A stretch of 64,000 bases of DNA from Tribonema minus (lineage: Eukaryota; Sar; Xanthophyceae; Tribonematales; Tribonemataceae), in contig JAFCMP010000146.1 of the NCBI GenBank assembly GCA_017506865.1, positions 868,001-932,000 of the forward strand, given 5' to 3'. A program made the translations under genes and the position numbers. Of this stretch, positions 14,601 to 26,600 are shown piece by piece. Positions within the stretch are counted from its first letter, which is position 1. Every line of letters begins with the position of its first letter. The notes under the pieces were generated by a model. The model searched no databases. It saw nothing but the letters and a program-made list of their open reading frames with translations, and was not told the DNA's origin.

Positions 14601-17600
14601 ATCATCATTGCCACGCAGCGCCCACCCTTTCTATGTATTGTGACCGTTTCCTTTGCCACGCTGCTGAATGAGCCACCTCTGACTGAGCACTGTCTGCTGC
14701 ATGCAACAGGTACTGGAGGCGCTATTTGTGATGGCCCTCGTGTGGTCCGTTGGCGCGTGCGTGGATGGCAAGGGCAGGGAGAAGTTCCACGGGTACATGG
14801 TGAGCACTGCTGCAAATTGAAACCGCTGGAATGGGAGTGTCGCATTGTTGAGGTTAATGAACATACACGAGCCGTTCTGCACGTGTGCTACACAGTTGGG
14901 AGGTACCAGCCATAGCCAACGTGCTAGCTTGGCTGCATGTCTGCTGTCGCGTATATCAGCATCTGCTGTAAGTCTGCGTGTACCATCTGCAGAGCCAGCC
15001 TATGGCTGCCGGGCTGCGCACCACAAACAAGTACTCAAGTGGCGTTGTCAAATTATCAAGAACACGACGCAGACAATTGAACCTTTCTTACATATGGCAA
15101 ATATCATTTATCTCAGCTGGTCCATGGTTATCTCAGCTGGTCCATGGTGCCTTTGTCAAATACTGATGCTGGCCAAGTCACCCCATACCTCATAGCGCTT
15201 AACCATGGCATTCTTCGTCCAGTAAAAGGGCAATCAAACGAGGCAATTACCTGAGCACTGTTCACCAGCTTCATCCTGCCTCACCAGCTTCAACCTTGGC
15301 TGGTCCTGCTATTTTTGTACAACCCCATACGCTGTTCATGTCACCCACACATGCCAGCGCTTCACCATAGATATTTGTCAATTGAGCAAAAAAGCACTTA
15401 CTATGAGCGCTGCCACCGCACGTGTATTCACGACGCAGGTACGCGTCCTCACCATGACGGGCCTGAAGAGAGCCCGGAGCACGACGACTTCGTCATCAAG
15501 AACAGGGACTGGGCGCCGCGGTTCGCCCCTTGCGCTGTTCAAGTCACCATACATTATTGACAATTGCGAAGAAAAGAAAGCAATTTTACAGAGCACTGCT
15601 GCACGTGCACGCGCCGCAGGTGCGCGTACTCACCATGACGGGCCTGGAAGAGAGCCCCGAGCATGACGACTTTGTCATCAAGAACAGGGACTGGGTGCCG
15701 CGGTCGCCGCAGCGGCCCATCGCGCTGCTGCCGGCGATGGAGGGCGATGCGCTGCTGTATGACTTCAGGTTCGACGCCAAGAAGGGCGTGTGGCTGCCAT
15801 GGCTCGACAGGTGAGGGCGGTTCTGGAAGGGAGCAGGGCGCAAATAAGGACTCAGAGGCTGCAGCGCGGCGTAGTTGTGTTGAGGTCCCCGGCATGCGTA
15901 GCGCTCCTGACTCGAGCGCTGCCTCTTTCCCCACCTGCAATGAGTTTCCGCATACCGTATGCACTATACCACCGCAGTGTGCTCCCTGAGGTGAGTGCTG
16001 CTGCGATTTCCAATCTCAAACCCTCAAAGCAAATTCAACATATCATATGTTTTTACCTACTCGACAGCACTGCTGACTCGAGAGCGCTGCTGCTGCCGCT
16101 GTCACCAACTTTCGCAGGGCCAACAAGTTCAGCATACCGCGCGGCGCGGCGTTCCACAGCATCGTGGTCCCGACGCTCGACACGGTGCGCCACGAGTTTT
16201 TGATGGAGTCGCTGCTGACGCACGGCCACCACGTGCTGTGCACGGGGGACACCGGCACGGGCAAGAGCGTGAGCGTCAAGACCAAGCTCATGCGCGGCAT
16301 GCCGGCCAAGTACACCAAGTGAGTTGTTGAGTCAGAGTCGCAGTGCGCATGTGGCTAGACGTGCGGCGAGGCAGTGCAAGTGTTTCAATGAATGTTGAGG
16401 AGCGACACGAGTATGGCATCGGCGCCGTGCCAATGGTTCTTGTGCAGGTAGAGCATATGCGAGGTGAGCTCAGAGTCAGATGCAGAGTGCAGGGAGTTGT
16501 TTTACACCTGGTTGCCTTCAACATAAAAATGGTACCTGCACTTTTCACGGTGTGTGCATAACACCAGCGACCTTTGAGACCAAGCAGAGACGCGGCGTGT
16601 CTCACTGTATAAAGAGCTGTAGCATGACAGCACAGCAATGATTTCTTATAGGTAGGGTTAGGGTAGAGGATGTGAGCTCAGCACCCAGCGCACAGAGTGT
16701 GGCGCGAGCAAGCAAAATAACCACTATACTTCAAGTCGGCAACCACAAAAATAGTTTTCAATACAGCATTGTCAATTAATGATACTGTGGGACCAATCAC
16801 ACTTGTCCCTCTGGTTGCTTCCATTGCAGCATCATGCTCAACTTCTCTGCCCAGACGAGCGCCAATCAGACGCAGGACATCATTGACTCTAAGCTGGACA
16901 AGCGCAGAAAGGTGAGCACTGTCGCTTCCAATGTTGATGTTGTGCAGACGTGCATGCTCCGATGAACTGAATTTTACCTGTGTAAACTGGTTTGCTCTGA
17001 TGGACTCACTTTTTGCGTGGTGTCATACCAAACCCTGATGAGGTGTGTATCAGAATGTACTATATCGCCTGCCTCATGGTATCTGTCGTGGCCGCTGGTA
17101 GGCTGGTTCATGGGTCAATGCCATACATACTGTTGTCGCATCGACACTTAACTTGGGCGCTTCGGGGTGACTGTTCATGTCATGTACTCAACGCTCCACC
17201 TTCATAGTGTGATCGTCTGATCACTGCTACGTGCTTCTTTCTGCAGGGTGTCCTGGGCCCTCCCCTGGGCATGACGTGCGTGGTATTTGTGGACGACCTC
17301 AATATGCCTGCCAAGGAGGAGTATGGGGCGCAGCCGCCCATTGAGATCCTGCGCCAGTGGATGGATCACGGCGGCTGGTGAGTCACCATTTGCAATTGGA
17401 GTCAAGCCATCATGTGAAGTTGACGTGCCACTGTGTGCTGCTCGCTTGCCGCGTGAGCAAGGTGATTGGCTGCGTGCACAAATGTTGTTCTGATGGCCAC
17501 TATCCGGTCACGCAGGAGCTACCGCTGGAAGTGCTACGTCCTTCTAGCTGCGCGGCCCTTACATACTGCCGCTGTAACCAACAACAAGCTTGCTTTGCAG

Positions 17601-20600
17601 AAGAGCAGAAGAACATTAAACTGAAATTGAGGCATCAACCTGTGCCTCTCGCAGAGTTAAATGTTAAATTGTTACAAAAACCATCACTGAGTTTCGCCGG
17701 TGTCCTGGCGCGAATGACGTATGATTTTTCAACCCTGCTTGCTACCAATCTTTCACCCCATTGGAACCAAAGTCCGCCGCAAACAACCAGCCATCGTCCA
17801 CTGTTGCTCAGCACCATCGCACTGTAAGACCTGCTTGCAACGCACGGGTTGTGTAACTTCAAGTGTGGATGCTGCGACTGATGGCACAGGTACGACCGGA
17901 AGGAGAACACCTTCAGGCAGCTGGTCGACATTCAGTTCATCGCCGCGATGGGACCCCCCGGCGGGGGGCGCACGCGCATCACGCAGCGCTTTGTGCGCCA
18001 CATGAGGTGAGCGCTGCTGTTCACAAGTACCTTCGAGTCACCTACTTGAAAAAATGAAGCAGTCATACGAAGCTCCAAGGCGCTGATTATGTGAAGCTTT
18101 AAGTTGACATGTGCTTCTGAAAGAAGTGCGGCATTCTAGCTGAGGCCGGCATCGCGCATCACGCAGCGCTTTGTGCGCCACATGAGGTGAGCGCTGCTGT
18201 CTGCACATAACTTCAAGTGAAGGGCTTGAAGTTGAAGTGCAGCACCTGGCTCTAAGGCGGGCACTCCCCTTGCACTGGTTTGACGCAACGTCAAGCGGTA
18301 GCACGCCGCAGTGCATGCTGATCATGCAGCGCTTCGTGCGCCACATGAGGTGAGCACTGCTGATGGTACAATGCGTCAAGGTGCTGACAATACAGATCTT
18401 TAATTTGACATGTGCTTCTGAAAGAAGTGCGGCATTCTAGCTGAGGCCAGCATCGCGCATCACGCAGCGCTTTGTGCGCCACATGAGGTGAGCGCTGTTC
18501 TTCACATGTAACTTCAAGTCATGTACGTTAAAAGATGAAGTGTGACTTTCCTGCAAGCGGCAGTGCGCCGCAGCATGCTGACCATGGCAGGGAGCTTGTG
18601 TGCGAGGGTTGGTTGGTACGTGCGTTTTCTGAAACGTACTCCGCAGCTACTTTGGAATTGCGTTGGGCAAGTACCATCATACCAATCCTCTCTAAAACTC
18701 TCCATGGCCTGGAGTATAATGCAGCTGACATAAGAAACACATGGGTGAAGCAACAGAGCAGAAAATGTGCTTCTGGAGTTTAACTTGAGATCCCTTCTGG
18801 TGATTCAGTAACAGACTGAAATGAGGATACTCTCCCATGTCAGAGGACCAGTTGTTGAAACCATCATGATGTGTGCATGGCCCATCGATGCACGCCACGT
18901 CCGCAAGTGCCGCGTCAGCTAACCCTAGCCCTAGCCCTAAAACAGATGAACGCACCTGCCGGCAGTTGAACCAGTGTACATATGCACCTGACTGGCACCC
19001 TGCACACACACACCTGCCTAGCCTTATTCGCGATTGCCTTCTGCTCTACCACCCCCTTGTGTGGTCACATGCAGCGTTCTGAACTTTGTGCCGTTCAGCG
19101 AGGCCAGCCTGCAGCGCGTCTTCGGCACCGTCATGGACTGGTTCCTCCAGGTGACATCATATGCTGCAAAGTACACATAACTGTATTATGCCTAGTAGTT
19201 GTATGTTTCGTGATCACGTGCGTGGCATGAGGCACTGCGTCAGAGACGTGCGCCGTCCTTGTATGTAGCAGTCTTCAATGGAAGGGATCACCTGAATGTG
19301 TTGGGTGTACAGAAGCTGACCACAGCAATGTTTGGCATTGATCGGTCACATGTTGTGTCATACGGTATGTGACAAATAAATTTCAGGGTGCTTCTCTGTG
19401 TGTTCACTTGCGCCCCCCCCCCCCCCCCCCCCCGGTCCCCCTTGCCCATCCAATGTGTGCATCCCTTGCCGCCAACAGGACGGCTTCTCTTCAAATGTAA
19501 AGCACGTGGGGTCGAGTGCTGTGACGGCTACCATTGGCGTCTACAATGCCATAGCCGAGAACCTACTGCCTACGCCCGCCAAGAGCCACTACACCTTCAA
19601 CCTCAGGGACTTGTCCAAGGTAATGCTTGTCTGCGCTGTGATCAGATCACCTCTTAAAAATAAGAGTTACATAACGAATCAAAAGACAACCCGTTGCTTC
19701 GTTAGTTGTTCGGTATTCGTTATACAACGAATAACTTACGACAGCCTCTGAAGGTGATTCGTTGTTTTCGCAATTCTGAGAAATGCCCCCCTGCAGCTCG
19801 TTGCCGAGCTTGTTACGCGGTGTAAAAAGCGAAGCCTGCACGCATGATGTTGCGCTGACGTGCCAGCAAGAGCAGCACCAGCACAGCAGCACATCTCCAT
19901 CACCAAACCCGGGATTGTGTTTGCCAGCCTCGCCCAAAAGCACGCACGGCAGAGCCGCGCACGAAAGCACTCGCCGAGTGCTTGCTTCATGCTGGTTGGC
20001 AGCAACACACGCCCGAGCTTCATGGCATTAATATTCAGACTTGTGGCCACCGGCTTTGTAGCGTGAAGGCTAGCCTTTGCTTGCACACCGAAGTGGAACC
20101 TCAAGTAGGGTTGGGTTCGGGGGGAAAGGGGTTTAAAACCGTGACCTCTGCTGGTTCTTTGAAAAATGCCATGCTATGATTTTACAGGCTATATAACTGC
20201 TGAAGACAAGATAGGTGCAGCCACAATACATGGAACTCCGACAGGAAGAACTTGAAGGAGCTCTATCACCCTTGGCCCATTTGTTGGGTGGCGGTAAGTG
20301 GAATTTGCTACTTAGTGAAACCATCAATATTAATCAATAACAATAAAATAGCGAACAACTAACGAATAACTAACGAATGGTCCAGCAAGCATAACAAACA
20401 ACTAACTATTGCAATTGTTGCGCAACTCTATTCAAAATACTCTTGTGCTCTTGATGCACCAATCCGTACTCAGTGCTGGTGCATTGGCGCGGCCAACTGC
20501 AACGCATTGCAATGGGTGAGTAGCTTCGCGCTCAATCGCCTGCTTGGCAGCGTTGCTTGCACAGCTCTTGTGCTCAACCACATGGTTGCTGACCACGCGC

Positions 20601-23600
20601 TAGTTTGTGCTCCAAAAACACTTTTTCGTCCAAGCCTGAACCGCTTGATTTTGATCAGGCTTTGTCAGCGACAACTGCCTGCATCGCTGACAACTGCCTG
20701 TATGCCCCAACCACTCTGCCCACGTTTATTCGTTTGTGCGAGCAGGTGTTCCAGGGCCTGCTGCAGGGCAGTCCGGCCCTGATCGTGGAGAAGGAGCAGC
20801 TGATACGGCTGTGGGCGCATGAGTGCCTGAGGGTTTTCCGCGACAGGCAAGGCTTTCTTTGCCAACTACTCGCCCATCTGCCCTTCTCTCAATCCGCATC
20901 TCAATGTAATTGTTGTTTACTTTTGAAGTACTTGAAGTGTCTGCCATGTGCGGATCCTGTGAGTGTTGGGACATCTGCTCAGTATGGCATGGCAAAGGCC
21001 AGGGCTTTCTGTTTATGACCACGTTGCTTGCCCTGCGCTCATGAGCATATTGTGCGAGTGTCACTTACACTTGTGGCGTCTGCTCATTACTGCACAATTG
21101 AAGATGCCCCTCGCACCGCCATTGGCAGCACCGTGCTTGCCTGGTAACAACTCCATGCAAAGCTCGCACAAGTACCACCCAGCGACTGCAGTACTCATGC
21201 TTGATCAGCAGTGACTGCAGCGCCCCACCATAATCCTGACCCTAACTCTAATTTTGACCCTAACCCTAGCGTCATGTAACCGCCGCGTCATGTAACTGCC
21301 GCGTCATTGTCTTCATTGGACAGGCTGGTGGACGCTGCGGATCACTCCTGGTTCGACAAGATGCTCCGCACCATGGTGCAGGCACATTTCGGCATGGACT
21401 GGACAAGGTCAGTGTTATTCACAACTTGAAGTAAGTACAGTACTTCGGAGCATGATGGTGTGTCACCTGAACAGCGACCGCCCAGCATCAAGGTGTTGCT
21501 GCTGTGATGCCCATCCCGTGCGATATTGTGGTTACCATGCACCTCATACATACCGATGTTGTGGCTACTTGATACCTTGAAGTACCTCATACATACAGTA
21601 TGACCCCACAGCAACTGCAGTTACGAGGCGCTATTAGCAGAACAGCAAGTTCAACATTGCTCAGCAATACCAAGCATGCTATCATACCCCCGCAGCAATC
21701 GCGTCCGCGGCGCCAACGAGGCGCTTATTTACGGCAACCTCACCATTGCTCAGCGCCATAGCTTCTTCGAATCATACATGCCTTGCACCTTAGCATACGT
21801 ACCGTATACTGTCGCAGCAACCGCGTCCGCGGCGCCAATGAGGCGCTCATCTACGGCAGCTTCACCACTGCTCAGCGTGCCATACCTTCTTCGACTCATA
21901 CATGCCCTACACTTTATCATACATACCCTAACCCTCATTATACATACCTGCAGCAACCGCGTGCGCGCGCCAACAAGGCGTTTATCTGCGGCACCTTCAC
22001 CAATGCTCAACGCTCTACCTCATAGATGCCCTAGATTTTAATGGAAACCAATCAAAAGATGGTAGAGCTCTACATAGGTGGCAAGGTGCGGTTAGCCATT
22101 AAATCGAATGCCTTCCACCACTAACCTTATCATACACACCCTATACCCCAGCAACTGCGTCCGCGGCGCCAACGAGTTGGCGCTCATTTACGGCACTTTT
22201 GTGACACATACCCTAAACCTTATTACGCATACCCTTTACCCCCGCAGCAACCGCGTCCGCGGCGCTAACGAGGCGCTCATCCACGGCAACGCTCAGCGCT
22301 AACCTTACTTCTCATACATACCCTCAACCTCATTAAACATACCTGCAGCAACCGCGTGCGCGGCGCCAATGAGGCGCTAATCTACGGCAACTTCAGCGAC
22401 CCCAAGGGCGGCAGGGTGTACCAGGAGCTGGCCGACCATGCCGGTCTGGTCAAGGTCATGGAGGACTACCTGGAGGATCACAATGCCGTCACCTCGAAGC
22501 CCATGTCGCTCGTTCTCTTCCAGGTATGCATGTATGCTTTGTGTGCATATGCTATGTAGTATTCTTATTCAAGCAGGTCTAGAGCCCAAGTTCAACATTG
22601 TGCGACTATCTGGACGACCACTTCCCCGTCACCTCGAAGCCCATGTCGCTCGTTCTCTTCCAGGTGTGCACGTATGCTATGCATGAGGCAACATGAGGTA
22701 TTCTGATTTGCATCATGAGGTCCAGCGACCAAGTTCAACAAATTGTGTATGGATGACTACTGGAGGATCAAAATGTGCCGTCACCGCGAAGCTCATGCCG
22801 CTCGTGCTCTTCCAGGTATGCATGCATGCTATGCGTGCATGCATATGATATATATGACTATAATATGAGGCATCAACAGGTATTCCGATTTGCATCATGC
22901 GGGTCTCGCGACCAACTTCAACTCTGTGCCATCCCTGCGCTATACTTATGCCTTTGCTGCTGACCCACGACAGGGCCAGCATTCGCGTGTTCCTTGCCGT
23001 CAGCACATGAATGAATTACAGCGTGGTTCCATGTCTGTGCGCATGAAAGGTGCTACAGTCAGCTCCTGTGCAGCCAGGCGATCGCTTTGACCGCATTGCG
23101 TTCACCCGCTGCAAGCATGTGCAGGCCGCCGCAAACATCGCGGCAGGAGCGCATGACTGATCACGCAAGCGGGCCCTCACGCCGGGCGCAAATGCTCAGT
23201 TTCTGGTTGGTCTGGCTGCTGCGCTGCAGCGCGCAGGTCCCGTGAAGTGCCCATCAGCATTGCCGCGAGTCATTCATCGACACAACCTCTGTGGGCGGGA
23301 GCCCCTGCTGACCCATATTGTTTTCTTCGCTGCCGCTGCAGAACGCCATTGAGCATGTCGCGCGCGTGAGCCGCGTCATCAGGAAAGGCTTAAACTGATC
23401 CATGAGTACCAGGATACATACCCTGCATGAACGGGCACATGCTTGCTCAGCAGGACCTAATTCTACCTAATGTTGCGCTCTGCGCTGTCAGCGGGCCTTG
23501 CTGATCACTGTCAATTTATCTGTCGTTGCTGCAGAACGCCATTGAGCACGTCGCGCGCGTGAGCCGTGTCATCAGCCAGCCGCTGGGTCACGCGCTGCTG

Positions 23601-26600
23601 GTGGGCGTTGGCGGCAGCGGCCGCAAGTCGCTGACCACGCTGGCGGTAAGTTGAAGTTTTCACTGTGACAGGGCGTTGACTGGCACTGCATAGCAATGAG
23701 GGAGGGCCTGCACCATTGTTGCAGCGGCCGCAAGTCGCTAACCACGCTGGTAAGCTGAAGTTGAACTTGCATGGCGACAGTTGCTCAACTGGTACAGCGT
23801 TGCAGTCAGGGAGGCCTGTGTGACTGCCGCATTGACTGGTGTGCGGGCTGCACCTCACCCGCCCCACCCTAGCCCTAACTTCAATGCAAAACCTGAGTCT
23901 ATTGGCTGCAAGTTGCTGACCACGCTGGCGGTAAGCCTGAATTTGCACTATGACAGGTCATTTACATTCTGGTGTTGCGCAGCAATGAGGGAGGGCCTGC
24001 GCAATTGCTGCACTGACTGTTCTTGCTCTGACGTGCGGTTTCAGCTGCTGAAGGCGACCACTACTTAGGCTCTTGAAGTTGCGTGCCTTGCGACGAGCAG
24101 ATCTGCAGGGGCGATCGCCACTATGAGCATCTGGCACTTCACTGGGCCGTTTTAAAATGGTCACTGCTGCAGGTGTGAAGCAGCACCAAATTCGAAGTGT
24201 GGTGCTCTGGCCGCTTTTGCGGTCCGTCAAATCGCTGTTGCAGCCTGAGCGATGCCACGCAACACAGTCTCGCGCACAGGCTAGCAGGCCGCTGCTGCTT
24301 CAGCGCTGTTTTTCATGCCCAACTTCAACTTGATGTTGCTCACCGCCGCATGCGCGTCACCGCCGCTGCAGGTCAGCATCGCGGACTTCAAGCTCTTCCA
24401 GATTGAGATCTCTAAGTCGTATGGGCCTGCGGAGTGGGCGGAGGACTTGCGGCACGTTCTCAGGCAGGCGGGCGCCGACAACATGCCCACAGTCTTCCTG
24501 GTCGATGACACGCAGGTATGCATGTATGCGCTTTCATTGATCATCGCTTAGGGCGCAACATTCCTAACCCTAACCCTGACCCTAACCCAAAAATATGGTT
24601 TTGCCGTCGCCAGATGTATATCACTCCGCTGTGGCCCAGTGGGTTCGGCTTGCTTCTTTGCATCACGTGTGAGCATTATACTCGCTATTGGTGTAACCTG
24701 ATTGCGGGAATACATGCTGTGATGTTCTGTACGCTGGTGAATTTCCTTCTGTCGCATAGCGAAGGCGATCATGTGCATTGCAGCCAGCAGGCAACGCCCT
24801 CTGCAGAACTTTCTGCGTCTTGTTCGAATTCAAACCCACTTACAGTAGACGCTGACCATGGTTTCTCTTGCCCCTTTTGTGCTGCCAGATAATCAGCGAG
24901 GCATTCCTCGAAGACATCAACGGCATACTCAACACCGGCGAGGTGAGTACACAATTTCAAGGTTGAAGCTGCATGTGACACTATGATAGCTTTGATAGCT
25001 TTGCTGGATGGCCCGCGCAGGCTTTGTCAACAACAAGTGTTGAAGGCGTTGTGAAGCAGATGTTTCAGCACAAGCTGCTAGGGCCTGTCAATAATGTCAA
25101 TGCAGTGCAGAGTAGAGTGCGCAGTAATACCATTCTGCGTGCTGTCGCACGTCAGGTCCACGTACTGTTTGCAGCAGAGAGCCTCACCACTTCACGGAGT
25201 ATCACTCTTCAAAATCCTTTGCCTTCTGCTGTGCTCTCTAGTAAACAATTGAATGCTCATTGCTTTCAATGCACTTGTCAGCGCGTCACAAAAAGTCGTC
25301 AACTAACTGTCACTCACATCGTCAAGTACACGCTCGTGCTGCCTGTGTCTGCGACAGGTGCCCAATCTGTTTGCGGGTGAGGATTTGGCTGCTCTGCAGG
25401 AGGCGCTGGCCAAGCCCGCGCAGCAGGCCGGCATCAACAGCGGATCGCCCGCGGAATTGCAGGTATGGTACTTCGAAGTATGAGTATGAGCATGTGCTTC
25501 TAAAGGACATTCATGTGTGTCAATACATACCTCTGCGTGCAAGTCACGCATGATGGCCGCTCGCACAGCAGGCGGGGGGGATCGCCTGCGGAAGTGCAGG
25601 TATGGGTATGTATGTCTAGGACATCACGTTTGTCGATGCATACCTCTGCAAGCAGTTGGCATGCGTGCATGCAGCAGGCCGGCATCAACAGTGGATCGCC
25701 CGCGGAACTGCAGGTATGAGTGCTGTAAGACATTCACATGCATACCTCAGGATGTACATGGTACCTGTGAAATTGGTGCTCAGTGCGGCAACGCCGGCTC
25801 AACTGGCAGGCATGCGCCTCAGGCCTTGGTCGTACACAGTGCGCTTGGCGTCTTGTACTCTGAAGTACATATTTGTATATATTTAAAAAGCCTGACCCTG
25901 TTGTGGCCGTGTACGTGCGCTCATGTGATGCGCGTGGTGTGCCTGTTTGCCATTGCCGAGCGCTTCTCATACTCCTCCGCAAGCCCTACCGCTTGCAGCT
26001 CTTTGCGCAGCACCTTCCCACCAGCTCTACTTCCCATAGCTGAACTGGGTCGGCTTGCCAATCCTTCAATCACTGACTGCTCCAGCACCCTGTCCGCAGC
26101 TCAATTCACAATTAACCCAACCCTCACCCTAACCCTAACCGTAACCCAAATCCTGGCCCCAAATCGCCAGGTCTTCTTTGCGGAGCGCGTGCGCACGAAC
26201 CTGCACGTCGTCCTGTGCCTCTCGCCGATCGGCGAGGCCTTCCGCACGCGCCTGCGCATGTTCCCCGCGCTCGTCAACTGCTGCACGATAGACTGGTTCG
26301 CGGCGTGGCCGCGCGACGCGCTGCAGGGCGTGGCGCGTCACTTCCTCGATGCTGTTGATCTGGATAGTGCAACGCGAGATGGCGTCGTCGAGATGTGCGT
26401 CGACATGCAGCAGCGCGTCGGGGACATGTCGCTGGTGAGTCTCGCGCTGTTGGCTGAGCGTTGCTGACGGCGCAGTGGCTGTGGCCGTTGGTTGCTAGAC
26501 GCGGCTCTGAGTAGTATATTAACAGGTTTGTCATGACGCGCGACGGCGTTGTTGGGATGTGCATCGACATGCAGCAGCGCGTTGGGGACATGTAGCTGGT

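Larger units (their letters stand above)
10498..15810 (+). other. Dynein exons 14-20: AAA2 and the AAA2-AAA3 spacer
   Basis: Window residues 737-1071. Exon 14 has the P-loop GETGSGKT, so the AAA2 nucleotide site looks intact. Exon 15 has [20 protein letters not shown] and the Walker B block [18 protein letters not shown]. Exon 16 has [14 protein letters not shown] and exon 17 [12 protein letters not shown]. Exons 18-20 cover the less conserved spacer and end in WLPWLDR. Exon 14 ends at a GC donor (10642). Intron 14 (10642-11289) and intron 15 (11482-12486) contain two echo copies each of the next exon. Intron 15 also has a TTAGGG tract at 11836-11869 and a dense run of CAGCGCTCAG-like words at 11930-12110. 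Introns 12586-13235, 13416-14313, 14425-14709 and 14800-15619 show partial exon copies but no other gene. Confidence 0.9.
20746..26434 (+). other. Dynein exons 27-34: AAA4
   Basis: Window residues 1322-1667. Exon 27 has [15 protein letters not shown] and ends at a GC donor (20847). Exon 29 has YGNFSDP and SLVLFQ. Exon 30 has the P-loop GVGGSGRKS. Exon 31 has [10 protein letters not shown] and the Walker B VFLVDDTQ. Exon 32 has [15 protein letters not shown]. Exon 34 has [20 protein letters not shown] and [13 protein letters not shown]. Introns are long and rich in partial exon copies: six copies of the start of exon 29 counting the real one (21691-22394), two of the end of exon 29, one of the start of exon 30 and two of its end. 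The introns 24516-24888 and 25463-26170 contain CCCTAA tracts and no gene. Confidence 0.93.

Noticed and set aside
15430-15530. Possible alternative exon 20 start
   Set aside because: It matches exon 20 (15620-15705) but has a base loss and stops matching after about 95 bp, so it is treated as an echo.
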